Positions 35,601-43,272 of a stretch of DNA of 64,000 nucleotides are shown one piece after another. The translations under genes were made by a program, and so were the position numbers. The DNA is from Sabethes cyaneus (taxonomy: Eukaryota; Arthropoda; Insecta; Diptera; Culicidae), in the NCBI RefSeq assembly GCF_943734655.1, contig NC_071355.1:222504527-222568526 (forward strand). Direction: 5' to 3'. Position 1 is the stretch's first letter; each line of letters starts with the position of its first letter. The notes under the pieces are model-generated. The model saw nothing but the letters and a program-made list of their open reading frames with translations. It was not told where the DNA came from and made no database searches.

Positions 35601-38600
35601 CTATATTTAATGGTTCGTGTGCCTGCGCCACGCTTCTTCTTCTAATTGCCGCCAGGAATTGATCGTAGGATCTTATGCTCATTGGCGTAGCTAGAGGGGG
35701 TGCCTGGGGTACCAGGCCCCCTCCAGAAATTTTCCTCATTGGAATTGGAAACCGGGAAAAAACTAAGTGTATATGCTCCTGCTGTGTAGATATTTTCTTT
35801 TTCACTAGGCATCGCAAAAGCGTAGTTGTCGTCGTCGTCAGTAGCTTAGTAGCCATCCCGGCTCATGCTGTTTCAAGCGTTCGTCTCCATTCAACTACAT
35901 CTTGGGACACTCGTCGCAAATTTCCCAGTCACAGAAGTCGGCCAGTTTCGACCTGGTCGAGCCATCTTGCACGTTGAGCCTCCCTGTTCCTGATGCTAGT
36001 GCAGTTGTTAAAGAGAACTGTTTTCGTCGCACTGTAGCCTACTGACTTTCTCCAGATGACGATGGCAATCTCTCCAAACAGTGCTTGTAGCTTATGATTC
36101 ATACGTCTCCGTTACTCTCCGCTTTCAGTTTGTACTTCGCCAAATATCGGCCGCAGTACCTTCCACTCGAACATAGCGTATACCTAGCGATTTGCGAAGG
36201 GCAAAGGAAGCCTAATTTCCCGCTTACATGCGCAACTAGACCCCTTATTAGTGTTATTGTCCGTGTGCACCAGCAATCCCAAATACACGAACCGTCGCCG
36301 CCATCAACAGTTACCGTCCGCGAAAGGCACGCGTTTATTTCCTTTGAGTATTTGGTCTTGGCCGCATTTATGTTTAGAACACTCGTCCTAGATTCCGATT
36401 TCGTTGGATCACCCTTTCAAATGCGGTGTTGTATAACATGCAAAATAAGCCGTCACCTTATCTCAACTTTCGCCGCGTCTCAAAGTAACTCGAAAGTATC
36501 CCCGAGATGCACACGAAACACAACACTCTCTCCAATGTAGCTCTGCTCAGTTGCGTCAGTTTGCGCGGACCCTCATCAAGCCCGCCTGGTATTGCCCTAC
36601 AAAACTGTGCCCTACAAAACTTGTGCTATCGATGAAAGCCAGAGCAATAAGATCATAATCAAAATTTTTTTGAAAGGCACCCCCTAGGCCCCCTCCAGAG
36701 AAATTTGCTAGCTACGTCAATGCTTATGCTCAAAAACACCAAGAGCTCGTCAGTCGCTCTCTTTCAACGTCCAAGCTTCGTGACCGTAGAGTACCACCGG
36801 GAGAATTAGCGTCTTACTTAGAGCACGAGTTTTGTACGGAGTTGCAGGCTACGGGACCTCAGCTGGCTACGTAATCCGTAGAAGGCCCTGTTGGCAGCCG
36901 CTATCCGTCTTTTTGTTTGTTCGATTTTATCGACGTTTTTCGGCGAAATAAGTATGAATATTTTCAAATACCAGTTAGTTCGGACGTTTCGAGCTACTGC
37001 TGGTCTTCGCTCATCATCTGCGGACAACTTTTTCGTCCATTAGGTTCTACTTGGTTTATCCAAGTAGTACAGAATATCTGTACTCGGATTAGACTCGGAC
37101 TTATATACTCGGAAACTACTGAACCAATCGGCATGAAAATTTGTATGCAGGGGCTTATGGGGCTAGGGAAGGTTCTTATGATGGTTGGAGGCCCCTACCC
37201 CTCTAAGAGGGGGTCGAGGGGTGGGTCAAATTTTGAGCGAACTGAGTACAGTGCAATGGAAGCCAAAAGAAATCAGCTCGTCGAGTAGTATGCCTTGGTG
37301 GAACGTGAAATCGGACTCAACTTAGGAGCTCCGAGCTGTCGTTATTACCTCCTAGCAGATCAAAGATGAATAGTCGTTGGAGCAAAGTCCTCCTCCTCCT
37401 ATTCGCCAACGTTGGCAGACGTATTAAAGCGCATCGATGGTCGTAAGGAGGTAGTCGAATTGGATCATCCCAGGACAGCAACCGCAGGCGTACCGAACGA
37501 AGGAAAGTGGTAGGGCGCCCATCCAAACGCCCCATACTCAAGGATACTGCGTACAATCGCACAGTAGAGAGACGTCAAGTAATAAGAGTCGGTAAACTGC
37601 TGCGTATTCCTTTTTATGAAGCCCAGAATAGCGTACGCTTTAGCAGTAGTAGCTGCAATGTGCTGAGTGAAACTCAATTTATTGTCTAGAAGAATGTCCA
37701 AATCTTTAACAGAATCGACTCGATCCATTTTGTAATCGAACAAGGTGAGATGCCTATTTCTGCCGAATGAGATGACATTACATTTCTGCACATTCACATC
37801 CATTCCGTTGAGTTTACACCAATTTAACAACGAATCAATGTCGGATTGTATGGCAGAGCCGTCTACACTGGAAGCAACTACCCGATAGAACTTCAGATCG
37901 TCGGCAAACATATACTCGGACGATTTTATCGTGGAACACAAGTCGTTTACAAAAAGAATGAACAGCAGTGGGTCCAGGTGACTTCCTTGAGGCACACCGG
38001 ATTGAATCTCAAATGGTAGGGATTTGGTTCCATTAAGGTGAAACGGTACTGAATCCCAACATGGCCGGGAAAATGGCGTGCATGTGAGAAAATGGATGCC
38101 ATCGATCCGGCCATGTTGGGATTCAGTACCGTTTCACCTTAACACGTACGACTGCAACGCGACTGGTGAGATATGACAGTATCCACCGTGTCAACCATTC
38201 AGGAAATCCCATTTTTTCCAGTTTCGCTACCATCAAAGAATGTGGCACTCTATCAAACGCTTTTGCAAAATCGACATAAACCGCATCAATTTGCTGACGT
38301 TTTTCAAGTGCACTCATTAGTGAAGAAACATATGGCATCAAGTTGGTAACTGTCGAACGTTTTTTCACGAATCCATGCTGCCATTCCGAAACTAATTGAA
38401 CTCGAAAAATTTTAGACTCTTCCTTAAAACATTAGTCAATAACAATACTATCAAAAAATATCTATATAGTAATGCTAGATAATTCAGGACGAGACAACCG
38501 CAGGCCTCGAGTTTTGCCAGCGTCCCACTTTCGGAAGAACGGCCACTGCCAGCGGGCAGTCACCTCTATCTAGGTTTATTTGTTTTCCCAGTTCCAGTTG

Positions 38601-41600
38601 GGTCCGAACGAACGAACGAGCGAGTAAGGAGAGGATCTCACCCGCGAAATTGTACTTTTCGCGAAATGGTATTCCGTGAAATACTATTCCGCGTTATGGT
38701 CAACCGAGAATTGGTTTTCCGCGAAATGATATTCGGCGAAGTGTTATATGAGCATATGAGGGAGATATTATTTCATAGTTACGTGAAACGTCGAAGGTTG
38801 AACTCCTCAGAAACTTGCAAAACTCGAGATCGTGACAAAGGTCATCCGAGATTTACGATTTATGCAGAGCATAGTTTAATTTGTGGCAATACAAAGTTTG
38901 CCAGGTCAGCTGGTAGAAGATGGAAGTTCCTTCTATTGTAGTAGTAAACAAATTTTTAGAAGAAGAATTAGATTACTACTTCAGTTGGGTTTCCGGTTGA
39001 TTCAATCAATCCGTATTCGAAATTCCTCTTATATTGTATTTGAAAGTGAAATTTGTTGCCATCTTCTGTGCCAACCCTGGAATATTGTACCTTGTATTTC
39101 GCTTGATTTGGTATCGATCTCAATGAAAAGCCGGCGTGATATATTCTTTTTCTCATGTGCAATTTTGCCTTTCTGGCTCCATTAACAGTGTGCCATTTCA
39201 TTTGCGCTGCAAAATATAATCCATATTTTACCACGAAATTCAATCTGAAAGTTCGATTTGACAACAGATCGCCAATGTGATATCCAACTTGTTCACCACT
39301 GATTGACTGACGCGCCCCATTTAACGCGGGAAGCTATCAATTCACTCTGACCCTTTCCCTCTGTCCCGTTACATGCTACCGGCAAGTACCTTAATAATGT
39401 GTAAGCAATACACATTACAGGCTAATCCTCTAACATGGTATTTCTTTCGTCATCTTCAATCTTCAAATCTTGAAAATCAAAGCGACTTCATCTTAAAAAT
39501 AGTTTTCTCACATTATCTCTTAACTAGAATGCAAAGACAATCCTAAAATATTGATGCTTAATAATAGTTTAAAAGCAATCCTCATTAATGTTGGTTCAAA
39601 TGCTATTTTTTCGTCTCAACAACAGGAATTTAGACGACGACATCCAACACATTAGAATCAATTTGCTTTTAGTTGGATGGGCTCCAACGCACGCAGGGTA
39701 CAGCTAGTTTAAACCAAAATAGATAAGCACGCTATTGGAGTTTTTGTAATACAGCAAGCTCCATAAAAAGCTTATAAACAAAAAGTTTATTATTTATAAA
39801 CAAGCTTTATAAATTCTATAGAATAACAGATTCTATAGAATAGAATAACAGATTCTATAGAATAGAATAACAAACTATATAGTCTAGTCCGTTATAAAAT
39901 GCAACAAAATTAAAATTTCAGCTTCAAATCCTTCGCAAAACCTTATGATTAATTCAGTGAAAATTAAATATAGGGACATGACTGACGCTTTAAATAAAAC
40001 GGCATGGTCCTTCCTCGTATACCTATAGAACTTCATGTTTCGATTCCCCGGGAGAATCAAAACAAATCAGTTTTATTGGTAACAAATATTGATCACTCTG
40101 TTTCTTAATTCGTTCCATGCTTCGTGTTTCGCTTTTTAACCTATATTTGCTAAGAGAGCAACTAGGGTAGATGATCCATTAGTTGCGCCACTAAGCACAA
40201 TATACCTTCATTTTGCTTGTTTATTGAGGTATATGCTTCAATTAATGCTTGTGGGATATGAATTTATCAAATACAAGGTATATGTCACAAGGCAAGACAA
40301 TTGCTTTCGTTGTACGAGAAGCTTTATAAAGAAAAAATGAATTTTCCGATTCAATTATATTGTACCAACAGTTGCGCTAATGTTTCCTTAATTAAGTTTG
40401 ATGTTCCTTTAATTGTGTTATTCCATATACATTGCTAGGTTGCTAAGTGAAAAAACATCGTAGCAAAACTATAGATGAGCGCCTATAGTTGTGCGTTCCA
40501 ACTGCGCGTTAGATTTTGGAAAATTGGCATTTTAGCAAATAATGCTTTAATTTTAAATAGTGTAGTCTAACTACCAATACTTCTAAAAACCTGTTTTATA
40601 TAATGAATGTAATTGTTTTATCTAAAATGCTACGGTGACGAAAATATGCATTAATAATGAATAGTAGCGCAACTATTGGTACTACCACAACTACTGGATC
40701 AACTACCCTAATACCTACTAGGTCAGTGTCACGTCTTGTCAAATTTTACGTTTGGATGGTACGAAAAACAGTTGCTTTGATTGTTTCTAACGGCTAACAA
40801 ACACGCGACCAACTTCGTGACTGTTGACCACAAATAATATCTTCAATCAACCGAGGAACAGTACACGTTTGACAGAAAGAGTTTTAGGGTTTAGTGTTTC
40901 ATTTTTATCACAATCTGAAAGTTGATTTGAATACGTTAATATCAATTCTCAAGTTCGCCCAACACCGTAATTAAATGGGTGCTATAATCCTGCATGATGG
41001 GGAAAGTAAAACCGAAAGATTATAGGGTTTATTTCTAATTCCCGTCGTAGTAAGTAAAGCCATTCTAATTTTCATCATTTGTTGGATGGATTTAATGAAT
41101 ACTCCAAAAGTTTTTGTGCTGATTTGACTAAAACACACTTACCTTCCGATCTGTGAACTTTGAAATCACTGAAAAGCGATTATTAAAGCATATTATTGAA
41201 ATTACACAACTGACTTTATTTCTTAAATTCGTCGTACCGTTTTGAATTCCGTCCATCAAAATTTTTCATCGTCCGAACTAAAAATCACAACAATGTTTAC
41301 GAAGCTAACGTGCATGTATTTGTGTAGAACGGCATGACAAATGTTATTCTGCAAAATTTCTGAAGGTCAGGCAAGTTTTCCTGGCTGTAGAATAACGATA
41401 ATGTCTTGCGTGAGTTATTTTCATTTATGAATGACGGAAATTAAAACGGTTAGTTGACATTTTCTTCTTCGACGCACGAAAAAGAGTAGGAAATTTGGCT
41501 GGTAGGACTTCTTTAATGATAAAAAGCATTTAAATAGATCTCAGCTCACTTTGATTGATCGCGTATGATAGACAACAAACTAAAATATTAAGGAATAACT

Positions 41601-42706
41601 AGTTTGGCATTCTGTGTCATAAAAATGCTGATATTTTTAACAATTTGTGTTGGATAGGACGGGAATAGGCAATTACAACGAAGCAGCAACAAACCCTACC
41701 TATTTGACGAAACAAAGAGAGCTCTATTTAGCAATTCATCTTTCGTCTCGTCTGTCATAAAAAAAAAGAAGCTGAATATGTAAATTCTTCTTTTGTCACT
41801 CCTTCTTCAGTTGCTGGACCTGTCGCGCAATCAGTTGTCCGGGATTGAGGACCGTTACACCTCCCAGTTGGCCCACATCGAGGACCTGAGGATAGATAAT
41901 AATCCACTCATATGCGACCGGTGCCACATGGGAGCGATAATCGAGATGGCCAAAGAGGTAAGAGAGACCTTCCACCCATTTTCTTATATTCAACATTTAC
42001 CGACGATGCAGATTGGCATGATTGTTGGGATGACGATAATGATAAAAGTAGAAAATGTCTGATTTCATTTTACGACCCTATGTCCTTTCATCAAAACCTG
42101 CAGCTACCATGGAGGGAAAAACCGGAGTGCTTTCTGCCGGAACGTTTGCGAGGCATCCCGATCAATGACCTGGAGCATTTTGCCATCGAGGACTGCATGG
42201 AGGTCATTGTCGACGAGGACCATGATGCCGCCAGCACATCGCACAATTTTCTCGAGCAAGGTACCTACCTACCTGCCTATCACAGGTTACAATGGAAAAC
42301 CGTACCGGTTGGATTTCTAATGATCTTTCCTTTGCAGCCGGAAGTGTCAGTGTTCTCGCCTTCTGTGGGCTGTTTTTGTTCGTTATTCTGGCGATAATTG
42401 TAGTGTCAACGGCTATCTGTCTCTCGAGACACCGAGCCAGATATTACACGCATGAGGAGAAACGAGGTGAGATTGGATGTTCGGATTAGCTTTTAACCTT
42501 ACTAATTTGGGAATAATTTACTTTTCCCATCAGACTCTACACTGGAAAAGAATGGAACCGAAACGTCACTGCTGACGGCGGGTAGTGAAATCAACTTTAA
42601 ATTCCCTTACACCGACCGGGTTTGTACGATTGATGAGATGTGCATTCCAGCGCCGCCGCCACCACCCGGCAAGCCTACTACTAACGTCATCGAACGGTTC
42701 GATTAA
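17496..42706 (+). CDS. Single-pass leucine-rich-repeat membrane protein, 11 coding exons
   Basis: Joined exons (17496-17694, 17908-18233, 29229-29372, 29453-29557, 29818-29944, 30385-30581, 30711-30866, 41811-41957, 42104-42260, 42338-42466, 42534-42706) total 1860 bp and stay in one frame: 619 residues. Layout: N-terminal hydrophobic signal 21-42; LRRNT cysteines C46, C50, C52, C64; about twelve LRRs from 80 to 450 (LxxLDLSxN type); LRRCT cysteines C453, C456, C476, C498; membrane helix about 525-548; 71-residue tail with a proline run at 601-607. This is the plan of insect cell-surface LRR receptors or adhesion proteins (tartan/capricious/connectin-like class). The exact orthologue is not recognised. 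Ligand and signalling are unknown. Introns 2 and 7 are about 11 kb and full of transposons. The TAA stop is followed by 80 in-frame sense codons. Confidence 0.92.
17908..18233 (+). CDS. LRR gene coding exon 2: first LRRs
   Basis: Residues 67-175, acceptor TATTCCAG, donor AAG|GTAAGT, ends in phase 0. Contains LEVLTITNANV, LRLLDLSRNNI and LLELDLSKNRM repeats with 24-residue spacing. Confidence 0.93.
18234..19744. other. Start of intron 2, no gene seen
   Basis: Intronic sequence of mixed composition. Frames around 18620-18936 on both strands overlap each other and have no recognisable domain. Confidence 0.45.
19750..19945 (+). mobile_element. tRNA-derived SINE family 2, copy a
   Basis: CTCGAGATACGACACTGCTC, then AATAAGCCAGTCGTCGTATG and a mutated B box (TTTCAATAG), then GGATCGTAGCACTAGCCCTG. 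It shares blocks with 46445-46620 and, inverted, with 27900-27985. Confidence 0.6.
20356..20822. mobile_element. TTAACCC-ended MITE
   Basis: Left TTAACCCTCTAAC; right, on the other strand, CTAACCCTCTAAC. About 466 bp, no coding. TTAA at left has become TTAG at right, so target duplication is only approximate; piggyBac-like by inference. Confidence 0.45.
21232..21435. mobile_element. Foldback element with about 80-bp inverted arms
   Basis: Arms 21232-21312 and 21356-21435 are inverted and similar, sharing AAAGAAAAGAAAAA and CCACTATTTAATATTTAT words, around a loop of about 45 bp. The hairpin shape indicates a foldback-type MITE; no family recognised. Confidence 0.65.
21530..21632. repeat. ACAT/CATA microsatellite
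   Basis: About 25 tetranucleotide units with a few variants (ATATAC, ATGC). Confidence 0.9.
21660..22360. repeat. Dispersed repeat with CA microsatellite and internal duplication
   Basis: The phrase AACTTTTGAA(C/T)..AAAGTCCGATC occurs near 21730, 21900 and 22045, each with a nearby ATGAAAT. A (CA)n with CATA steps lies at 22178-22222. It ends in a palindromic TATACTATATATTTATATAGTA. It looks like one mosquito-type repeat unit; no coding. Confidence 0.45.
22395..23336 (-). mobile_element. RTE-clade LINE copy 2, 3' part of ORF
   Basis: Minus frames give FVTLDGLKQ-type RT (starting at 23334), LLGFADDIDII (the active-site region), TKYMVAGR, EFVYLGTLVT and then, after a frameshift near 22860, SRPVVL-like CGHEAWTLKESDRRALVVFE and RWAGHVTRMP. 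That C-terminal series is characteristic of RTE elements. The region after 22395 has TTAC-like words expected of an RTE tail. Interrupted at 23336 by a TIR element; it continues at 25721. Confidence 0.88.
23337..25720. mobile_element. 2.4-kb TIR element inserted in RTE copy 2
   Basis: Ends CCCAAGTAACAATTC at left and the exact complement at right, followed by weaker similarity. Comparison with the uninterrupted RTE copy near 55.53 kb shows that removing 2384 bp plus 2 A residues restores both length and frame, so the target duplication is 2 bp (AA). Both subterminal zones carry many TTATTGCGGT / ATAGCGGTTA words, inverted between the two ends. No transposase recognised. Superfamily unassigned. 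Confidence 0.75.
24737..25086 (+). pseudogene. Coding-like segment inside the TIR element, frameshifted
   Basis: A frame from ATG 24737 (MSDLNYLFRNGHVTK...) runs into a second, shifted frame about 24868 (VDDAEDSSVSSSSKCR...) which ends at 25086. Codon use and absence of low complexity suggest former coding sequence, perhaps a captured host exon or retrogene piece. Function not recognised. A GATCTAGATCAAT word recurs near 24827 and 25084. Confidence 0.35.
25721..26281 (-). mobile_element. RTE-clade LINE copy 2, 5' part of RT
   Basis: Minus frames show GLICPFFKKGHRLECSNYRG, ILFRILFLRLRPL, HHLFIDFKAAYDSVKRNE, all standard RTE RT landmarks, split by frameshifts. It joins 23336 across the TIR element. 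Confidence 0.85.
26282..26615 (+). mobile_element. RTE-clade LINE copy 3, linker between EN and RT
   Basis: Plus frames read EFYEKVNQTRKG, MCRDEGGDLITNERKVVDRW and QYFDEHLNGD, the spacer typical of this RTE subfamily; then degenerate. Its orientation is opposite to copy 2, which it abuts. Confidence 0.75.
26616..26845. other. Unassigned insert within RTE copy 3
   Basis: Separates two collinear parts of the same LINE. Contains CCCGACGTTTCGACACTTTG and TGTCTTTTTCAAGGGGTACC, words suggestive of a LINE 3' end or LTR fragment, unassigned. Confidence 0.35.
26846..27895 (+). mobile_element. RTE-clade LINE copy 3, RT and C-terminal part
   Basis: Plus frames: VTRLIKATLE, GDGLSCMLFNIAIEGV, then EFVYLGSPVTADKNTSKEIQ, LIRPVVLYGFQTVTL, LRWAGHVARMPDD and ARWLDQVKADL. 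Several stops and frameshifts. RT core and C-terminus are in order, so it is one decayed copy. Confidence 0.85.
27900..27985 (-). mobile_element. SINE family 2, copy b, fragment
   Basis: Minus strand reads GAGGTACGATGCTGGTCTAA, TAAGCCAGTCGTCGTATG and the B-box-like GTTCGAATT, the tRNA-like head of the family seen at 19750 and 46445. Confidence 0.6.
27986..29228. other. End of intron 2, no gene seen
   Basis: AT-rich. Overlapping frames at 28225-28680 include a hydrophobic segment but have no splice signals or recognised domain. A pyrimidine-rich run leads to the exon 3 acceptor TTTCGCAG at 29221-29228. Confidence 0.45.
29229..29372 (+). CDS. LRR gene coding exon 3: two LRRs
   Basis: Residues 176-223, phase 0 at both ends, exactly 48 codons (two 24-residue LRRs: SLNLADNSI..., YLDLSRNPI...). 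Acceptor CGCAG, donor CAG|GTAGGG. Confidence 0.92.
29453..29557 (+). CDS. LRR gene coding exon 4
   Basis: Residues 224-258, 35 codons, phase 0 at both ends; LKVLKVRGCHL and LTELDLGQNQ. Acceptor CCACCAG, donor CAG|GTGAGT. Confidence 0.9.
29818..29944 (+). CDS. LRR gene coding exon 5
   Basis: Residues 259-300, ends in phase 1 (CTAG|GTAAGT); LRILRLDGNQL repeat. Acceptor CTCCTCAG after a pyrimidine tract. Confidence 0.9.
30385..30581 (+). CDS. LRR gene coding exon 6
   Basis: Completes D301 and runs to Q366; LSRNRLAKI, LTYLDVSYNKL, LQTFNISGNLQL. Acceptor CTTGCAG, donor CAG|GTAATC. Confidence 0.92.
30711..30866 (+). CDS. LRR gene coding exon 7
   Basis: Residues 367-418, phase 0 at both ends; VSTLAIADMG and LRALNLSGNHV. 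Acceptor TTGCCAG, donor CAG|GTGAGA. Followed by the 10.9-kb intron 7. Confidence 0.9.
30867..32664. other. Start of intron 7, no gene seen
   Basis: Mixed intronic sequence. A 119-codon frame at 31245-31604 has no recognisable domain and is opposed by another frame, so it is probably chance. Confidence 0.45.
32667..33838. mobile_element. TA-flanked TIR element with GGGTGAAATTGATCAC ends
   Basis: Starts CCGTCGATTCGGGTGAAATT and ends with its near complement (24 of the first 26 bases match), bounded by TA at 32665-32666 and 33839-33840. The terminal motif TGATCAATTTCACCCG recurs internally at 33624-33639. 1172 bp, no transposase seen. Tc1/mariner-type target by inference. Confidence 0.75.
34165..34690 (-). 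mobile_element. RTE-clade LINE copy 4, 3' part
   Basis: Minus strand shows TVTIDGDELEVVD, a TADNNTSKEI-like segment, a TLTEDMCALAVFE-like segment and RPG/WSRL-type C-terminal pieces in broken frames. Repeats of ACTTACTTCTTACTTC at 34190-34215 look like the short-repeat tail of an RTE element. Interrupted by a MITE at 34692. Confidence 0.75.
34692..35067. mobile_element. CCCAG-ended MITE inside RTE copy 4
   Basis: Left CCCAGTAAACA, right complement CCCAGCAAACA; 376 bp, AT-rich, no coding. RTE sequence is found on both sides in the same orientation. Target duplication not clear. Confidence 0.55.
35068..35325 (-). mobile_element. RTE-clade LINE copy 4, EN-RT linker
   Basis: Minus strand gives a KK..SHRKGLTPN-like segment and EGNLIANERQMVDK with further decay, matching the linker also seen at 26282-26480. 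Confidence 0.65.
35326..35345 (-). repeat. TTAC microsatellite, probable 3' tail of RTE copy 5
   Basis: Five TTAC units directly beside the 3' end of a minus-oriented RTE copy (GTAA on the element strand). RTE elements end in short tandem repeats rather than poly-A. Confidence 0.65.
35680..36722. mobile_element. hAT-type non-autonomous element in RTE copy 5
   Basis: Ends CATTGGCGTAGCTAG and CTAGCTACGTCAATG. Flanked by a perfect 8-bp duplication CTTATGCT (35672-35679, 36723-36730), the hAT hallmark. The G-rich subterminal (GGGGGTGCC) is shared by both ends. 1043 bp, no transposase; the interior is largely RTE-derived sequence. Confidence 0.88.
35840..36640 (-). mobile_element. RTE-like LINE fragment carried inside the hAT element
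   Basis: The minus strand reads ARWLDQVETG and further C-terminal RTE-type words near 35960, and a VTVDG-like segment near 36310, in many broken frames. It is a different, more decayed RTE than the host copy around the hAT. Confidence 0.6.
36907..37310. other. Unassigned repeat-like sequence
   Basis: Contains CGGACGTTTCGAGCTACTGC and CGCTCATCATCTGCGG followed by a G/C-run patch (CCCCTACCCCTCTAAGAGGG). No coding recognised; probably the 3' flank of another decayed element. Confidence 0.35.
37311..38440 (-). mobile_element. Jockey/CR1-type LINE reverse-transcriptase fragment
   Basis: Minus frames: VYVDFAKAFDRVPHSLM, GFPEWLTRWILSYLTSR, then after a 110-bp insertion IQSGVPQGSHLDPLLFILF, YMFADDLKFYR (active site region), LNWCKLNGMDVNVQKCNV and DLDILLDNKLSF. 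Motif order and GVPQGS fit the Jockey/CR1 branch, distinct from RTE. Fairly long open frames suggest a younger copy. 5' and 3' ends are missing. Confidence 0.88.
38033..38142. mobile_element. 110-bp TTAA palindromic MITE with perfect 36-bp TIRs
   Basis: Starts TTAAGGTGAAACGGTACTG; bases 38033-38068 are exactly complementary to 38107-38142, with a 38-bp spacer. Removing 106 bp (one TTAA kept) brings the two LINE frames on either side (38368-38123 and 37995-37465) into one register. TTAA duplication is piggyBac-like, though the GGTG start is not the usual CCC. Confidence 0.9.
38640..38745. repeat. Degenerate CGAAATGGTATTCCG repeats
   Basis: Four to five imperfect units of about 18-20 bp (GCGAAATGGTATTCCGTG, GTGAAATACTATTCCGCG, GCGAAATGATATTCGGCG). 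Confidence 0.6.
39820..39883. repeat. 21-22-bp tandem repeat, about 2.5 units
   Basis: GAATAACAGATTCTATAGAA repeated with a palindromic TTCTATAGAA core. Confidence 0.75.
40165..40708. mobile_element. TA-flanked TIR element with AGTTGCGC motifs
   Basis: Left GGGTAGATGATCCATTAGTTG; right complement GGGTAGTTGATCCAGTAGTT; TA at 40163-40164 and 40709-40710. AGTTGCGC or its complement recurs at about 40180, 40370 and 40665. 544 bp, AT-rich, no coding. Confidence 0.7.
40711..41810. other. End of intron 7, no gene seen
   Basis: AT-rich sequence; ends in a pyrimidine-rich run and the exon 8 acceptor TTCTTCAG. Confidence 0.5.
41811..41957 (+). CDS. LRR gene coding exon 8: last LRR and start of LRRCT
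   Basis: Residues 419-467, phase 0 at both ends; LLDLSRNQLSGI then NNPLICDRC, the opening of a C-terminal cysteine cap. Donor GAG|GTAAGA. Confidence 0.93.
42104..42260 (+). CDS. LRR gene coding exon 9: LRRCT and stalk
   Basis: Residues 468-519 plus one base. C476 in PECFLPERLRG and C498 complete the cap, followed by an acidic stalk. Acceptor ACCTGCAG, donor CAAG|GTACCT. Confidence 0.9.
42338..42466 (+). CDS. LRR gene coding exon 10: transmembrane helix
   Basis: A520 to R562 plus one base. Hydrophobic VLAFCGLFLFVILAIIVV, then basic SRHRAR marking the cytoplasmic side. Acceptor TTTGCAG, donor CGAG|GTGAGA. Confidence 0.92.
42534..42706 (+). CDS. LRR gene coding exon 11: cytoplasmic tail to TAA
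   Basis: D563 to D619 then TAA at 42704-42706. Includes FKFPYTDRVCTIDEMC and a PAPPPPPGKP run that could bind SH3, WW or EVH1 domains. The frame continues open beyond the TAA to TAG at 42947-42949. Confidence 0.9.
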
Positions 42707-42949
42707 CGAACGATACACGGTGATGGCCAGGAAAGTGGTTCCGGCACCGCCAGTGCTACGACCACAATCGCAACAGTAGCCATCATCGGTGACGACTCGT
42801 CGTCAGCTTCGGTTGTGGGCCTCGGTACACCCTCCAGTGCCATCACCACCAGCAGCAGCATGGGCAGCGGTAGTAGTACTTCCGGAGGGGCAGCAGCCCC
42901 TCTACCACGTGGTATTTTAAGAAACAATAAGAAGAGGGATGTGTTCTAG
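42707..42949 (+). other. In-frame open extension after the TAA stop (possible readthrough)
   Basis: 80 sense codons in the same frame as exon 11, ending at TAG 42947-42949. The peptide is Ser/Thr/Gly/Ala-rich and ends basic (RGILRNNKKRDVF). The stop context is TAA-C. It is either a translated extension by stop readthrough, a gene whose stop is a private mutation or sequence error (a single base could make a sense codon), or 3' UTR open by chance. Confidence 0.45.
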
Positions 42950-43266
42950 GAACATAAACCACTGACCTAAAGGCGACTTGGAGTCGCCCCAGATAGGACA
43001 TTATGTGTCTGCGTGTGTGTAAATAGACGACCTGTGAGTTTGTATTTATTCGACTAAGATTCCACTGCCTTTTCCATCTCCTGTACCCCGTATTCAACCC
43101 ACCCTAGTTGATATAAACATAAGTGAGCATTCACCAGCAGGATGGAGTGAAAACGACAAACTAATCCTGACTAATTGTAATTAGCTATTAATGACCGTTT
43201 ATCCGACGTGTAACGAAGGCACCGGTGACAAATGATTACTTAAGCCGAGAAGAGGTGCAAACTGTA

Positions 43267-43272
43267 AATAAA
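43267..43272 (+). terminator. Proximal polyadenylation signal AATAAA
   Basis: AATAAA about 560 bp after the TAA; a candidate for a short 3' UTR form. Confidence 0.5.

Larger units (their letters stand above)
35346..36906 (-). mobile_element. RTE-clade LINE copy 5, interrupted by a hAT element
   Basis: 35346-35679 and 36723-36906 match 22435-22930 in order and strand (AATTCAGGAGCCGTCTC..., AGAGCTCGTC..., CTCAGCTGGCTACGTAATCC). The gap is exactly a hAT-type insertion with target duplication. The copy is cut again at 36906. Confidence 0.85.
38441..40160. other. Intron 7 AT-rich stretch with minor repeats
   Basis: No gene. 38640-38745 has loose repeats of GCGAAATGGTATTCCG / GCGAAATGATATTCGGCG. 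39823-39883 has a 21-22-bp tandem unit AATAACAGATTCTATAGAAT. The word GGTACAGCTAG at about 39700 is unassigned. Confidence 0.5.

Noticed and set aside
42585..42779. Alternative frame overlapping exon 11
   Set aside because: Different frame from the spliced CDS, needs a GTG start and has no support; the in-frame tail explains the region better.
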